Notes: generated by a model not told the origin, from the sequence alone. DNA of 64,000 nt from Acestrorhynchus altus (GCA_034509495.1 CM067521.1:873110-937109), one strand, 5' to 3'; positions 1 to 10,290 are shown, numbered from the stretch's first letter. A program made the numbers and translations.

Positions 1-235
1 ACTGAGAACAGTCCACCAACAGTGGTAGATTTCCCATCTGAAAGGTGGAGACACTAAGTACGAGTGGACAGTTTTTAAGCACTCCAGCAGCACTGCTGCT
101 CTGTGGTGGTCCTGTGGGGTCCAGCTCATTGAAGATGAGGGTGGGAGGAGGGGGATAAGGTGTGCAGAGATACAGGTGGTCTGCAGAGAGCTGCTGTGTG
201 GTCAGAGGAGCTGGTGGAGTGGACAGTGGGGGTGT
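1..235 (+). repeat. Dispersed repeat A, partial copy
   Basis: Decayed copy of the commonest repeat in the window (best copy at 60970-61490). Recognisable parts are the mirrored 'CTCCAGCAGCACTGCTG' block, 'GTGGTCCTGTGGGGTCC' and a right-hand 'GAGGAGCTGGTGGAGTGGAC'. It lies directly upstream of the first myg1 coding exon, so myg1 promoter or 5' UTR sequence may partly overlap it. Confidence 0.7.
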
Positions 236-322
236 CTGGCGGTAGGGGGCAGTGTCAGGGCGTCCAGGGAAGAAGATGGAGAAGAAGACGTGGAGGAGCA
301 CGTGAGGGTGTTGAAGGGTCTG

Positions 323-3300
323 ATGACAAGAGCTCAGTCTTTCTTGTCCTTTATCAGCTCTGCTCAGCTCCACAGGTTCTGTCTGCACCACATGGCTTCT
401 GTTCGGATCGGAACCCACAACGGAACCTTTCACTGTGATGAGGTTCTGGCCTGTTATCTCCTGCGTCTGCTGCCCGAGTACAAGGTACCGACCTGCTGCC
501 TCGGTCTTCTCACCCCTGGTCCTAGAGGCACCCCTGCCCTGCCTTTCTTGAGGCTTCCAGGTCTTTCGGGGTGCAGGGCAGGAGTGCCTCTAGGACCAGG
601 GTTGAGAAGCACTAGTTTAGCTAAGGGTAGGCAACCCCGGTACTAGCGGCACCCCTACCCTGCTTTTCTGGAGGCTCCCATCTAACCAAGTCCTTCAGAG
701 GGCAGGAAAGGGGTGCCTCTAGGGCCAGGGCTGAAAAGCACTGGTTTAGCTAAGGGTAGGAACCCTGGTCCTAGAGGAATCCTTCCCTGCATTTATGGAG
801 GCTCTCATCTCACCAAGTCTTTCAGAGTGCAGGGCAGGGGTGCCTCCAGGACCAGGGTTGAGAACCAGTGGTTTAGTTCAGGGGTAGACAACACTGGTCC
901 TAGAGGCACCCCACCCTGCATTTTATGAAGGGTTCCACCACACCAGATTCAACTAATCAGTTCATTAACAGGTCATTCAAAGTGCAGGGCAGGGGTGCCT
1001 CCAGGGTCAGGGTTGAGAAGCACTGGTTTAATTCAGGGCTAGGAAACCCTGGGACTGGAGGCACCCCTACCCCTGCGTATTTTAGAGCTTTCAGTGGGTG
1101 TGATAAAGTTCAAACGTGCAGGGCAGGGGCGCTGCCAGCGTTACCATGTTGGTCAACCAGCAAGACCAAGCTGGCAGACCTGCAGGACCATTCATAAATC
1201 AAATGAAACACTCATTGTACTGGTCAAGAGCTGGTCAACCAGCTGGTTTTTGGTTATTTTTTTTGTTTAAATGACTAGCTTTTCAACCACCTGGACCATC
1301 ACATGTCCAGTCCAGCTGGTGTCGAGCAGGAGTGTACACAGACCAAAGCATGCCGTCTCTCTGTGATTCTGTCAGGATGCAGAGATTGTCCGGACACGAG
1401 ACCCTGCAGAGCTGGCCAAGTGTGACGTGGTGGTCGACGTTGGTGGAGTGTATGACCCGAAACAGCATCGTTATGACCATCATCAGAGGTATGGGTGGAA
1501 CGTGGGTTCTGAGTGAGTTTTAATGTTCTAATTGGGACCCAGTTGGACTTTTCAAACGGGCCTCATCATTACAGTCCAGATGGGGATTCATCCATATTCA
1601 TCCACACACACACAGGAGATCTTTGTGGTTCTATAATCACAGACTGTACTTAATCTGTTTCTCTGCAGGCTTTATTCTCCTCCTTTCACCCTGATCTTCA
1701 ATGATCAGGACCCCACAGGACCACCACAGAGCAGATATGATGTGGGTGGTGGGTCATTCTCAGCACTGCAGTCACACTGACGTGGTGGTGGTGTGTTAGT
1801 GTGTGTTGCTGGTACGAGTGGATCAGACACAGCAGTGCTGCTGGAGTGTTTAAACCCCTCAGCGTCACTGCTGGACCGAGAACAGTCCACCAACCAGAAA
1901 TGTCCAGGCGACAGCGTCCTCTGTCAGAAATGGGTTTTGGACTCAAGGCATGATTCATCCGCCCTCATGCTTAACAGGATGTTTGTGGTGGTGTTTTCAA
2001 GTCTTGACACAGGCCTTCCATGAAGGTCATATTCCACCAGTCCAGCCTGCTAAATCTTCTTGATGGTTGAAAGGTCTTCCAGACTTCAACTGACCTTCAT
2101 CAGTCACTTCTACCTTTAGTGCCGCCTTCTTCTTCATGGGCGTCAGTTATGTTCATGTTCAGAGTGCTAGGCAGCTGATTGGAGGAGCTCACGGCAGCTT
2201 TCTTCTTTTTATATTCAGGTCCTTTGGAGAGACCTTCAAGAGCGTATGTCCAGAGAAGCCATGGGTAACCAAACTGAGCTCAGCAGGTCTGGTTTATGTT
2301 CACTTTGGTCAACAAATACTGTCCCATCTTACGAGTCTGGCACCGGACAGCAGGCAGCTGGAGATCCTCTACGACAAGGTACGTTTCTGTAACCTGTACT
2401 TTTAGTGACGTTTAAAACTGATGCGGTGATATGAACATGTGACCTGTGTATTATCATGATATGCCATAACATTATGACCTACCTAAAGCTACAGTACAAA
2501 CAATAATGTATAATTCATGTATACAGTTCGGGGGGACCCCACCGGACCACCACAGAGCAGCTATTATGTGGGTGGTAGGTAGGTCATTCTCAGCACTGCA
2601 GTCACACTGACACACTAACACACCACCATGTCGGTGTGACTGCAGTGCTGAGAATGACCCACCACCCACATAACAGCTGCTCTGTGGTGGTCCTGTGGGG
2701 TCCTGATCATTGAAGATCAGGGTGAAAGGAGGAGAATAAAGTATCAGAGAAACAGATGAACTACAGTCTGGAATTATAGAACCACAAAGAGCTCCTGTGT
2801 GATCAGAGGAGCTGATAGGATGGACAGTGAGTTAGAGAGTTAGACGTGCTCCAGCTAAAATGTTTTACTGATGACCACTTAATTATCTCGCTGACCTGCT
2901 GACCTTTCTTTCAGCTGTATGAGAACTTTGTGGAGGAAGTGGATGCAGTGGATAATGGGATTTCTCAGTGTGATGGAGAGGCTCGTTACGCTGTCAGCAC
3001 CAACCTCAGTGCTCGTGTTGGTCATCTTAACCCACGATGGAATAGTGAGTCCCAGGATACCGAGGTTAGTGAAGAAGTCAGTCGGTCAGTGACTGAAAAT
3101 GCCTCTTCCAGGTCGGCCCACTAAGCAGTCTGGCAAAAATGCAGATGTTTTAGAGCAGAGGTCATGGGTTCTAGGTTCTCCCTCACTAAGACCCTCCTAC
3201 CATGATCACTCAGTTTGGCCCGGCGGTCAGCTCTATGAAGAGTCCTGGTGGTTCCAAACCTCTTCCATTTACAGATGATGGAGGTCACTGTGCTGATTGA

Positions 3301-4592
3301 GCTCTTCAGTGCAGCAGAAACGTTTCTGTACCTTCTCCAGATCTGTGTCTCCATACAATCCTGTCTCGGAAGTCTACAGACAGTTCCTTAGATTTCATGT
3401 CTTGGTTTGACTCTGACCTGCACTGTCTAGAATGATACAAATCATGTCCAATCAACTGACTTGACCACAGGTGTCCAATCCAACGTTTGAAGGATGATCA
3501 GGCCAGTGAAGGCCGTGAAATCTTATGCACATGTTCTGTTTTTGTTTTATTTTTAATAAATTTTGTCGTCGTGGGGTTTTGTGTGTAGAATTTTGGGGGA
3601 GAAATGAATTTTGGAATGAGGCTGTAACATAACACAATATGCAAATTAGATGAACTACCGCAGCTTCCAACAGGCCATTCACAATCAGTGTGACCACAGT
3701 GACGTCGCATTGTTTGGTTCTGAGGTTTTGGACATTCTCTTTGCACAGGGGGGCTTTCAGAAGGCCATGGCTCTGGTGGGAGCGGAGTTCCAGGACCGAC
3801 TAGACTACTATCAAAACGCCTGGCTTCCAGCACGGGTGGTAGTGGAGACTGCTGTCCAGGCAAGACATGAGGTGACCAGTCAGATACTCACCGTAACAGC
3901 TTCTCAAGTATGGAAATGTGGAATGTGAGGTTCTGGACAGAGGACCGTTTACTATTGAATGATTTGCTTGTGTCCAGGTGGATCCCAGTGGGGAGATCAT
4001 CATGTTTACTCAAGGTGGATGCCCTTGGAAAGAGCATCTCTTTTCCTTGGAGAAAGAGCTGGAAGTTGGAGTACCAATTAAGTTCGTGCTCTATCCAGAC
4101 CAGAACGGTCAGTGGAGAGTCCAGTGTGTGCCAGCAGGACTCAACACTTTCCAGAACAGGTATGGCTGACCAAGACATAACAGCTGATCTGTGGTGGTCC
4201 TGTGGGGTCCTGATCATTGAAGATCAGGGTGAAAGGAGGAGAATAAAGGATGTTAGGGTTGATCTAAAGAAGAATAAATGATGTATGGTTGAAAGTGGGC
4301 AGGAGACATTACCTGCTTGTTGTCTCATCTCCCATGTCTCATGATCCAATCGTGTTCGTACCAATGTAAGCGTGGACGTCTGTGATGTTCTTGCATCTGT
4401 AGATTGTCTCTGCTGGAGGAATGGCGCGGGATCAGAGATGACGCTTTATCCCAGCTCAGTGGAATCGCTGGCTGTATTTTCGTTCATGCCAGTGGCTTCA
4501 TTGGGGGGAACAAAACCAAGGAGGGGGCTCTTGAGATGGCCAGAAGAACGTTGCAAGCAGCAGCCACACCAGTGAACAAGTCGAAGGAGTGA
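323..4592 (+). CDS. myg1: MYG1 exonuclease (DHH-family), seven coding exons, complete
   Basis: Encodes a 359-aa homologue of MYG1 (human protein about 376 aa), reported as a 3'-5' RNA exonuclease of nucleus and mitochondria. Exons: 323-484, 1376-1488, 2219-2378, 2915-3064, 3749-3871, 3978-4159, 4403-4592. All introns are GT..AG and phases join cleanly. Residues 1-23 (MTRAQSFLSF...) resemble a mitochondrial presequence; a second Met at 24 (position 392) could give a shorter form. The hallmark GTHNGTFHCDE is at residues 30-40, the DHH-type metal motif RYDHHQR at 86-92, EEVDAVDNG at 152-160, and VHASGFIGG in the last exon. No frameshift or premature stop is seen. Introns hold a Tc1 remnant and several copies of repeat A. 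The family call is very secure; the exact start codon is an inference. Confidence 0.96.
535..1140. repeat. Degenerate ~110-bp repeat cluster in myg1 intron 1
   Basis: Four to five diverged units, each with 'GGTCCTAGAGGCACCCC' followed by 'GTGCAGGGCAGGGGTGCC' and 'AGGGTTGAGAAGCACTGG'. These two halves are partly inverted copies of each other. The pattern resembles common fish non-autonomous DNA-transposon fragments that multiplied locally; the family is not named from sequence alone. Confidence 0.7.
1190..1330. repeat. 'GACCAGCTGG' type palindromic repeat, short copy
   Basis: Alternating 'GGTCAACCAG' and 'CTGGTC' words, the same composition as the larger block at 14440-14720 and the trace near 19690-19750. 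It ends about 45 bp before myg1 exon 2. Confidence 0.5.
1610..1945 (-). repeat. Dispersed repeat A in myg1 intron 2
   Basis: Reads in reverse relative to the copy at 60970. It keeps 'CCTGATCATTGAAGATCAGG' as its complement and the GTTTAAAC palindrome at about 1849. The part left of the palindrome has the same order as at 60970 (configuration A in the findings). Confidence 0.85.
2525..2840. repeat. Dispersed repeat A, head-to-head palindromic copy in myg1 intron 3
   Basis: About 90 bp (2525-2620) is followed at once by its reverse complement (2620-2715), giving a near-perfect hairpin centred near 2620. The normal right-hand end then continues on the + strand to about 2840. It lies 75 bp before myg1 exon 4. 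Confidence 0.8.
3121..3400 (-). mobile_element. Tc1-like transposase N-terminal remnant in myg1 intron 4
   Basis: On the minus strand the reading starts near 3397 with residues like MKSKELSVDFRDRIVWRHRS and, in a shifted frame, continues with SALKSSISTVTSIICKWKRF and GTTRTLHRADRRAKLSDHGR. These are the DNA-binding (paired-like helix-turn-helix) part of Tc1 transposases. The frame breaks and the catalytic region is absent, so it is a dead fragment. Confidence 0.85.
4172..4255 (+). repeat. Dispersed repeat A right end, in myg1 intron 6
   Basis: Begins only 13 bp after the exon 6 donor. It carries the GATC-hairpin word and 'GGAGGAGAATAAAGG', so an AATAAA lies inside the intron in sense orientation. 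Confidence 0.85.
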
Positions 4593-4652
4593 TCAATCAG
4601 CTTTTTACCTGTTATTGATTTTTGTATTAGCGTGACTTTCTTGTTTCACAAA

Positions 4653-4658
4653 AATAAA
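4653..4658 (+). terminator. Poly(A) signal AATAAA of myg1
   Basis: AATAAA 61 bases after the myg1 stop codon, followed by a GT-rich stretch at 4673-4700. It implies a short 3' UTR of roughly 80-100 nt. Confidence 0.85.
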
Positions 4659-4939
4659 ACACCTGAACTCAAGTCGTTCGTCTGCTTAATTGTTTTTGTG
4701 AAAAATGAAAGTAAAATCCTGCAGTTTTTGGTCTGTTTAGATCAGGATGGTCAACAGGGACCAGAGTCCAGCACAGGTTGCTGAATTCTCTGCTCGGACA
4801 GATCTTCCAAACCTGGAAATGAACAGGTGAGTCGGCTCAGGTGTGCTTGAGTGGACACAATGTCCAGCTAAAAGTCCTGAAACCAAACATACGGGACGCA
4901 CGTCCTGACTCTGATACATAGCTGAGGTGTTTTCAATCA

Positions 4940-5175
4940 GTGTTTTAACCCCTCAGCGTCACTGCTGGACTGGACCATGAGTGGACAATGTTTAAACACT
5001 CCAGCAGCACTGCTGTGTCTCATCCACTAACACACCACCTGCACAGAATGACCCACCACCCACATAATATCTGCTCTGTGGGGTCCTGATCGTTGAAGAT
5101 CAGGGTGGAAGGAGGAGAATAAAGTCTGCAGAGAAACAAGGAGGTGGTTCTAATGTTATGGTTGGTATATAGGTG
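4940..5175 (+). repeat. Dispersed repeat A, internally deleted copy
   Basis: Carries 'CCCCTCAGCGTCACTGCTGG', the CTCCAGCAGCACTGCTG block, the GATC hairpin (loop varied) and the end 'GTTCTAATGTTATGGTTGG'. The middle is shortened. Confidence 0.8.
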
Positions 5176-5179
5176 AAGC

Positions 5180-6030
5180 TCTAGAGTTGTGTTTGAGGAA
5201 ACAGACGGTTACATAAACATGGCACCGTAAACAGACAGGTGGTGGGTCAGCATGGCTTTCTTCTCCCTGCCAAAGCCCGAGTCAGTAAACAGCACTCAGG
5301 GACAGGACGGTTCCTCTCGATTCTTTTGTTGTCTCAGAAATTACTTTAGAAAGTGAGTTTGACAATCAATGCCTCCACAGTTCCGTCCGAAATATGAAGA
5401 TCATAACAGCTTATAGACCCCTGATATCATTACTAATGAAAAAAAAACATGAAAAAGAGGAATAAACATAAAAGGACACAAATTAAAGGTTTGTAAACAG
5501 TAAACATTATTTGTTTGTTTGTTTGTTTGAGTAAAGAGGTGACGTGCACAAATCCCTGACTGGTGGTGGTTCATTCTCTCAGCCCAGGTCCTTCTGACAG
5601 ATGGGCAAAGTGGCCTAGTTACTCCTCTGTCCAAATGTCCTCACAGTGGTCTCCATTAATTCCCTCCAACGTCCTGCAGTTCCAAGTCGTAGAAGACCTA
5701 AGCTCTTGGTGGGAAACTGGAAGCAGCTCGGCATGGGGGGACACTTAAAGGAGACGCCTGATGGACGGGGTGGGCTGCGATCGAAACCCACTTTCAAAAG
5801 CAACAGGTTACGCAGACTGTTCGGATTGATCAACATCCTGCACCGTCACTACAATGCAGAGCCTTGGGCACGTTGTTCAGATGTTCTTTGGATTTTGTAT
5901 GAACAGGAGACGGGTTCACAGGGTCTTTAACTCGGTGAATATGAAGGAAGAACAGGTGGACACACTGAAGCAGAGTGATTCTGATGTTAGTTTAGGAAGA
6001 GCACACACACAAATAGTCGACTGCCCTCCA
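5180..6030. other. Unassigned stretch; no gene recognised
   Basis: Contains a short (TTTG)n run at 5509-5529 and an open + frame at about 5646-5930 (94 codons, K/R-rich) that matches no family I recognise. Splice-like signals exist, but nothing makes it a confident exon. Confidence 0.4.
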
Positions 6031-6034
6031 CCCA

Positions 6035-6265
6035 ACACCACCCAAACATCACCCAGCACCACCTAAAATCCCCCAACACCTCCCAAAATTACCAAACACC
6101 ACTCAAAGTCACCAATTCCCCAACACCACCCAAAATCATCAATCACCCAACATCACCCAAACATCACCCAGCACCACCTAAAATCACCAAACATCTCCCA
6201 AAATCACCAAACATCATCCAAGACCAGCCAAAATCACCCAGCACCACCCAATATCACCCAACACC
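6035..6265. repeat. CA-rich degenerate tandem repeat
   Basis: Loose repetition of words such as 'CACCCAACACCACCCAAA' and 'AAAATCACC' at a variable 15-25 bp spacing. It is strand-asymmetric (almost no G on +). Confidence 0.7.
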
Positions 6266-6399
6266 CTAGATAAACGGCTGAAACACTTTTCTCCATTTGA
6301 AAGAAGAGGCTGGTCTCTCTGGAGAAGGGGGGGGTAGTGGGTGGGTGCAGTAGTGTAGAGGGTGGGACTGATCTTACAGCTCTGTTCATAATTCATAAA

Positions 6400-6531
6400 T
6401 GTGTGGTCCATTCAGTGCAGTGCTGTCCAGTCCGGGGTCGTGAGAGTGAGACGTTTACTCTCCTTCAATCAGCTGTTTGGAGAAATCCTCACATCCAGGG
6501 AATTCTAGGAATTCTTCAGCTGCATTAACAG
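6400..6531 (+). other. Possible non-coding 5' exon ending in a strong donor
   Basis: Unique sequence ending ...TTAACAG|GTGAGTG at 6531/6532, a near-consensus donor. LRRC3-family genes usually have a 5' UTR exon and one coding exon, and a pyrimidine-rich acceptor precedes the coding exon at 9097. This makes it a candidate first exon of the LRRC3-like gene. Only the splice site supports it; the left end is not defined. Confidence 0.3.
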
Positions 6532-6784
6532 GTGAGTGTTTATGATCATCTTCGTTACTAATCTGGACTTCAGTCCATTAACAGACTGTGAGGATGATTA
6601 TTGATGATTGATTGTGTTAGTTTACTGTTAGAGCTGCAGATCTGATGATCAGTTCGGGGTTTATATGACAAATGGAGACGTTTGGTTCATTAGAGAAATT
6701 AAGGAAACTGAAAGTTCAGGTTAAAACTTAACATTTACAACAATATATTCAAAACACAGGAATAAAAACCTGCAGGACATTATG

Positions 6785-7800
6785 GACAATGGCTCCCGTC
6801 CACTCCACTGATCAGTGATGAGACACAGGAGCACCTTCAGTGCAAGACTCATCCCACCAAAGTGCACCACAGGAGCTCATCCCTACCTGTGGACATCAAA
6901 CTCTGTATCTCCTCCCTTAATGAGTGACCACTACAAACCACTAACACCTCCTTTAATGAGTGACCACTATAAACCACTAACTCCTCCCTTAATGAGTGAC
7001 CACTACCAACCACTAACTCCTCCTTTAACAGGTGACCACTACAAACCGCTAACACCTCCTTTAATAAATGACCACTATAAACCACTAACTCCTCCCTTAT
7101 TGAGTGACCACTACCAACCACTAACTCCTCCTTTAACAGGTGACCACTACAAACCACTAACACCTCCTTTAATGAATGACCACTACCTACCACTAACTCC
7201 TCCTTTAACAGGTGACCACTACAAACCGCTAACTCCTGCCTTAATGAGCGACCACTACAAACCACTAACTCCTCTCTTAATGGATGACCACTACAAACCA
7301 CTAACACCTCCTTTAATGAATGACCACTACAAACCACTAACACCTCCTTTAATGAATGACCACTATAAACCACTAACTCCTCCCTTAATGAGTGACCACT
7401 ACCAACCACTAACTCCTCCTTTAACAGGTGACCACTACAAACCACTAACTGCTCCCTTAATGAGTGACCACTACAAACCACTAACACCTCCTTTAATGAA
7501 TGACCACTATAAACCACTAACTCCTCCCTTAATTAGTGACCACTACCAACCACTAACTCCTCCTTTAACAAGTGACCACTACAAACCACTAACTCCTCCC
7601 TTAATGAGTGACCACTACAAACCACTTACTCCTCCCTTAATGAGTGACCACTACAAATCACTAACTCCTTTCTGTGCTCTGGACGTTGATTCTTTATTAT
7701 TATTCTGTTTATTGTTTTTTATTATTTTATTTTATATAGATGGTGCTGCTGTAAGAATGTACAATTTCCCACTTTGTTAATAAAGTGATTGTGATTCGGA
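6785..7800 (+). mobile_element. 5'-truncated LINE 3' end with expanded internal minisatellite
   Basis: The left part translates as RHRSTFSARLIPPKCTTGAH, resembling the C-terminus of fish LINE reverse-transcriptase ORFs. The right part ends in 'AATAAAGTGATTGTGATTCGG', the usual 3' end of such elements. Between them lies the 36-bp array. LINE membership is inferred from these two ends. Confidence 0.6.
6905..7672 (+). repeat. 36-bp minisatellite, about 21 units
   Basis: Unit 'CTAACACCTCCTTTAATGAG' + 'TGACCACTACAAACCA'. Since 36 is a multiple of 3 and no unit creates a stop, the + frame (LTPPLMSDHYKP repeated) stays open from 6815 to 7780. A minus frame (VVCSGHSLKEEL type) is open from 6849 to 7517. 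Variants (Q/K, T/M, N/S) alternate, suggesting higher-order duplication. It is probably not a protein; the open frame is a by-product of the period. Confidence 0.9.
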
Positions 7801-7820
7801 ATAATTTTAGTTTACAGACG

Positions 7821-7871
7821 GGGGCGTGGTATCAACCGAGAGGGGCGTGGCATCAACAAAGTGGGGCGTGG
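7821..7871 (+). promoter_or_regulatory. Three GGGGCGTGG boxes at exact 21-bp spacing
   Basis: GGGGCGTGG at 7821, 7842 and 7863, separated by 'CATCAACAAA'-like spacers. The word fits the KLF/Sp zinc-finger consensus. It lies 1.3 kb before the LRRC3-like coding exon. A regulatory role is inferred only. Confidence 0.35.
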
Positions 7872-8250
7872 CATCTGTTTCTCAGCAGATGTGTTGAACA
7901 CAGTGTGGAGCAGTAGGGACGGGCGATACCACTGATTTCAATCCAAAACCAAGTAATGCCAAAGCTGATACACTGATATCGATACGGTAACGTTTGCGAA
8001 CTAAATTATACCAGAAATTTGACGAAAATAGTAAACAAACCTTCAGAAATCACTTCACCAAACTCAAACATGTATTTTCAACTGAATTTTTCAGTTTTCA
8101 GTTCAAAGTTCACTTTTACTACAAGCACCTGCACGCCTACAGCTAGTTTTAGTGCTTTTATGGTTCACTTTTATTAACAACAATAACAACATATTAGAGT
8201 AACACAGTATTTTATCATAACAAAGCATGTATCAGCCTGCTGGGTTAATA
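7872..8250. other. AT-rich unassigned sequence
   Basis: No ORF, repeat or RNA gene recognised. Contains short A/T runs and the phrase 'CGATACCACTGATTTCAATC', possibly part of an old dispersed element. Confidence 0.4.
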
Positions 8251-8254
8251 AGTT

Positions 8255-8410
8255 TGAGGCTAAAACACTCCAGCAGCACTGCTGCATCTAAGCACCCACT
8301 ACCCACATCATATCTGCTCTGTGGTGGTCCTGTGGGGTCCTGATCATTGAAGATCAGGGTGAAAGGAGGAGAATAAAGTCTGCAGAGAAACAGATGGACA
8401 GATGGCACTT
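8255..8410 (+). repeat. Dispersed repeat A right half
   Basis: From 'CACTCCAGCAGCACTGCTGC' through the GATC hairpin and 'GAGGAGAATAAAGTCTGCAG' to 'GAAACAGATGGACAG'. The left half is missing. Confidence 0.85.
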
Positions 8411-8789
8411 GGGTGACCACGGCACACGTGTGGATTTGGATCCCGGTCTGGATAAGAAAGCAGGATTCGGTGCCTCAGGGGAACCTGATGCCTGAGATGA
8501 CTTTATTACACACATAATGTCTTAGAAATCAATAATTCAGGCTTGTAGTGCATTATGGGTCATTAATATAGATACGTTTACCCTGTTTGAGGGAAGAGAC
8601 GCTCTGACGAATGTGGCAGACAGGTGGTCAGACCAGCATGGCTCCCTGCTTCTGCCACACCCAGCATTCGGTCACAGCACCCGGCTTGAGCACCGCAGTG
8701 GACATTGGACAGGTCATGAATAAAACATCTGAAACACGACAAATATTTTTGGGGGATATTTTTCCAGTAAAACTGACCAAACTCATAAC

Positions 8790-8985
8790 CGGACATTTCT
8801 GGTTGGTGGACTGTTCTCAGTCCAGCAGTGACACTGAGGGGTTTAAAGACTCCAGCAGCACTGCTGTGTCTGATCTTATAACACCTACTCTGTGGTGGTC
8901 CTGTGGGGTCCGATCATTGGAGAATAACATCTGCAGAAAACCAGATGAACTACAAAGAGCTCCCGTATGGTCAGAGGGTCTGTAT
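8790..8985 (+). repeat. Dispersed repeat A, configuration A, shortened
   Basis: Has 'CATTTCTGGTTGGTGGACTG', the GTTTAAAG variant of the palindrome and the CTCCAGCAGCACTGCTG block, then jumps to the right end with part of the GATC-hairpin region deleted. It ends about 110 bp before the acceptor of the LRRC3-like coding exon. Confidence 0.8.
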
Positions 8986-9148
8986 TCCTTAATAACATAC
9001 TGACCTCGTCTTTAGCAGTATACCGTAGAACGACTGCTGGTTTCCGTTTAAACTCTTGTCCACTCACACTTGCATCATTAACTCTGTTTCCACCCAGGCA
9101 ACCTGCAGTCCTCTGCTCAAGTCATGTGCAAGTGTCCGCAGTGAGGTG

Positions 9149-10000
9149 ATGAGAACAGATCTGAGGACAGACGTTGAATATGCTGGTGCCTTCAGCTGGC
9201 TGTATGCCCTGCTTAGTGCGAGCCTGTGGGTGCAGGTGTTTGCAAACTGCCCGGAGGGTTGCAAATGTACCCTGGAGAGCCGGACAGTGCTGTGCGTTGC
9301 TGCAGGCCTGCTGGAAGTCCCTCGGGAGCTGCCTCTTGAGACAGTGTCACTCCACCTGGAGCACAATCTTATACAAAAAATTCCAGAAGATGCCTTCCAG
9401 GATCTGTTGCATCTGCAAGACCTTTTCCTGTCTCACAACAAGATCGACTCGCTTGCGTCCGGAGCATTACGCCACCTGAGCACCGAGCTCCGACTCCTCG
9501 ACCTCTCGAACAATCAGTTGCGGCATGCCAGGTGGGAGGAATTTGGTGTCACTCGAGCGAAGGTCCGACTCTACCACAATCCGTGGCACTGTGATTGCAG
9601 CCTGCAGCAGCTTATGGAGGGTCTCTACCTGGAGCCCGAGACAGTCAATGAGATCGTGTGTAAAAGCTCCGCTCGTGGGGTCAACGAGGGCAGTCGCTGG
9701 GAAGACATTGGAGCGATGGCTAGTCACATAGGTCAACCTCTGGTCAAGTTACTGGACTCTGGAGTGAATTTCTGCAGCCTGCAACGCAGGACTACCGATG
9801 TGGCCATGCTCATCACTATGTTTGTGTGGTTCTTCATGGTCATTGTGTATGTGGTATACTATGTACGGCAGAATCGGGCACAGGACGTGAGACACACCGA
9901 GTATATCCCCACTTCCCGAAATGACCACATGAACCAGCATTCTGGGAATGGCAACAATTCAGCAGGGTCACGAAAGGATGGCTCAGTTAGGCAAATGTAA
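9149..10000 (+). CDS. lrrc3-like: LRRC3-family leucine-rich repeat transmembrane protein
   Basis: A 283-aa single-pass type I membrane protein encoded in one exon, as usual for LRRC3/LRRC3B/LRRC3C. A hydrophobic signal segment (FSWLYALLSASLWVQVFA) is followed by a cysteine-capped N-flank (CPEGCKC), three LRRs (LETVSLHLEHNLIQKIP; LQDLFLSHNKIDSL; LRLLDLSNNQL), and an LRRCT with NPWHCDCSLQQL. The family's signature membrane segment follows (TTDVAMLITMFVWFFMVIVY, then VVYYVRQNR), with a short cytoplasmic tail. An upstream in-frame ATG at 9056 precedes a good acceptor (CCACCCAG|G at 9097/9098), so the Met at 9149 is preferred. Oddities: an extra ~13-residue stretch in the LRRCT (GVNEGSRWEDIGAMASHIG region) and a tail unlike the ARRHLEYL tail of LRRC3/3B. 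The orthologue (LRRC3C-like or a fish-retained duplicate) is undecided. Confidence 0.9.
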   Translation: MRTDLRTDVEYAGAFSWLYALLSASLWVQVFANCPEGCKCTLESRTVLCVAAGLLEVPRELPLETVSLHLEHNLIQKIPEDAFQDLLHLQDLFLSHNKIDSLASGALRHLSTELRLLDLSNNQLRHARWEEFGVTRAKVRLYHNPWHCDCSLQQLMEGLYLEPETVNEIVCKSSARGVNEGSRWEDIGAMASHIGQPLVKLLDSGVNFCSLQRRTTDVAMLITMFVWFFMVIVYVVYYVRQNRAQDVRHTEYIPTSRNDHMNQHSGNGNNSAGSRKDGSVRQM

Positions 10001-10059
10001 TTTGATCCCAACCCCCCTCCCCACACACACCTTTTTGAAATGCCAATTACCCAACCGTG

Positions 10060-10290
10060 TTAGGACTCTCCCCCATCAGAGGTGGTGAACATACCTCCTC
10101 CAACACATTTAAACCAGGCCCCAAGCTCCAATACAATGGCTTAAAGATGCCTGTGCTGCCATCTACCCACTCAGTGAGCATTTGGACAATTGTGCCCTCT
10201 CAGACCCTGGCTGTCGATGGCAAGCAGCATGACCTGGGATCGAACCTGCGATCCTCTGCTCGAAGTGCGGATTTAAGGTACACTTAACAG
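10060..10290 (-). mobile_element. tRNA-derived SINE, degraded
   Basis: The minus strand carries a pol III B-box-like GGTTCGATCCC at 10246-10236, with the head side near 10285. It shares 'GATCCTCxGxTC' and neighbouring words with the copy at 18690-18850. It lies in the probable 3' UTR of the LRRC3-like gene. Confidence 0.55.

Noticed and set aside
5646..5930. 94-codon + frame between myg1 and the LINE end
   Set aside because: Basic composition without a recognisable domain; splice sites on both sides are weak and no homologue came to mind.
6849..7517. 222-codon minus-strand frame (VVCSGHSLKEE repeats)
   Set aside because: Antisense shadow of the 36-bp minisatellite; no start context or flanking coding sequence.
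9056..9148. Upstream in-frame ATG extending the LRRC3-like protein by 31 residues
   Set aside because: A good splice acceptor lies at 9097, and the extra residues would bury the signal peptide inside the chain.
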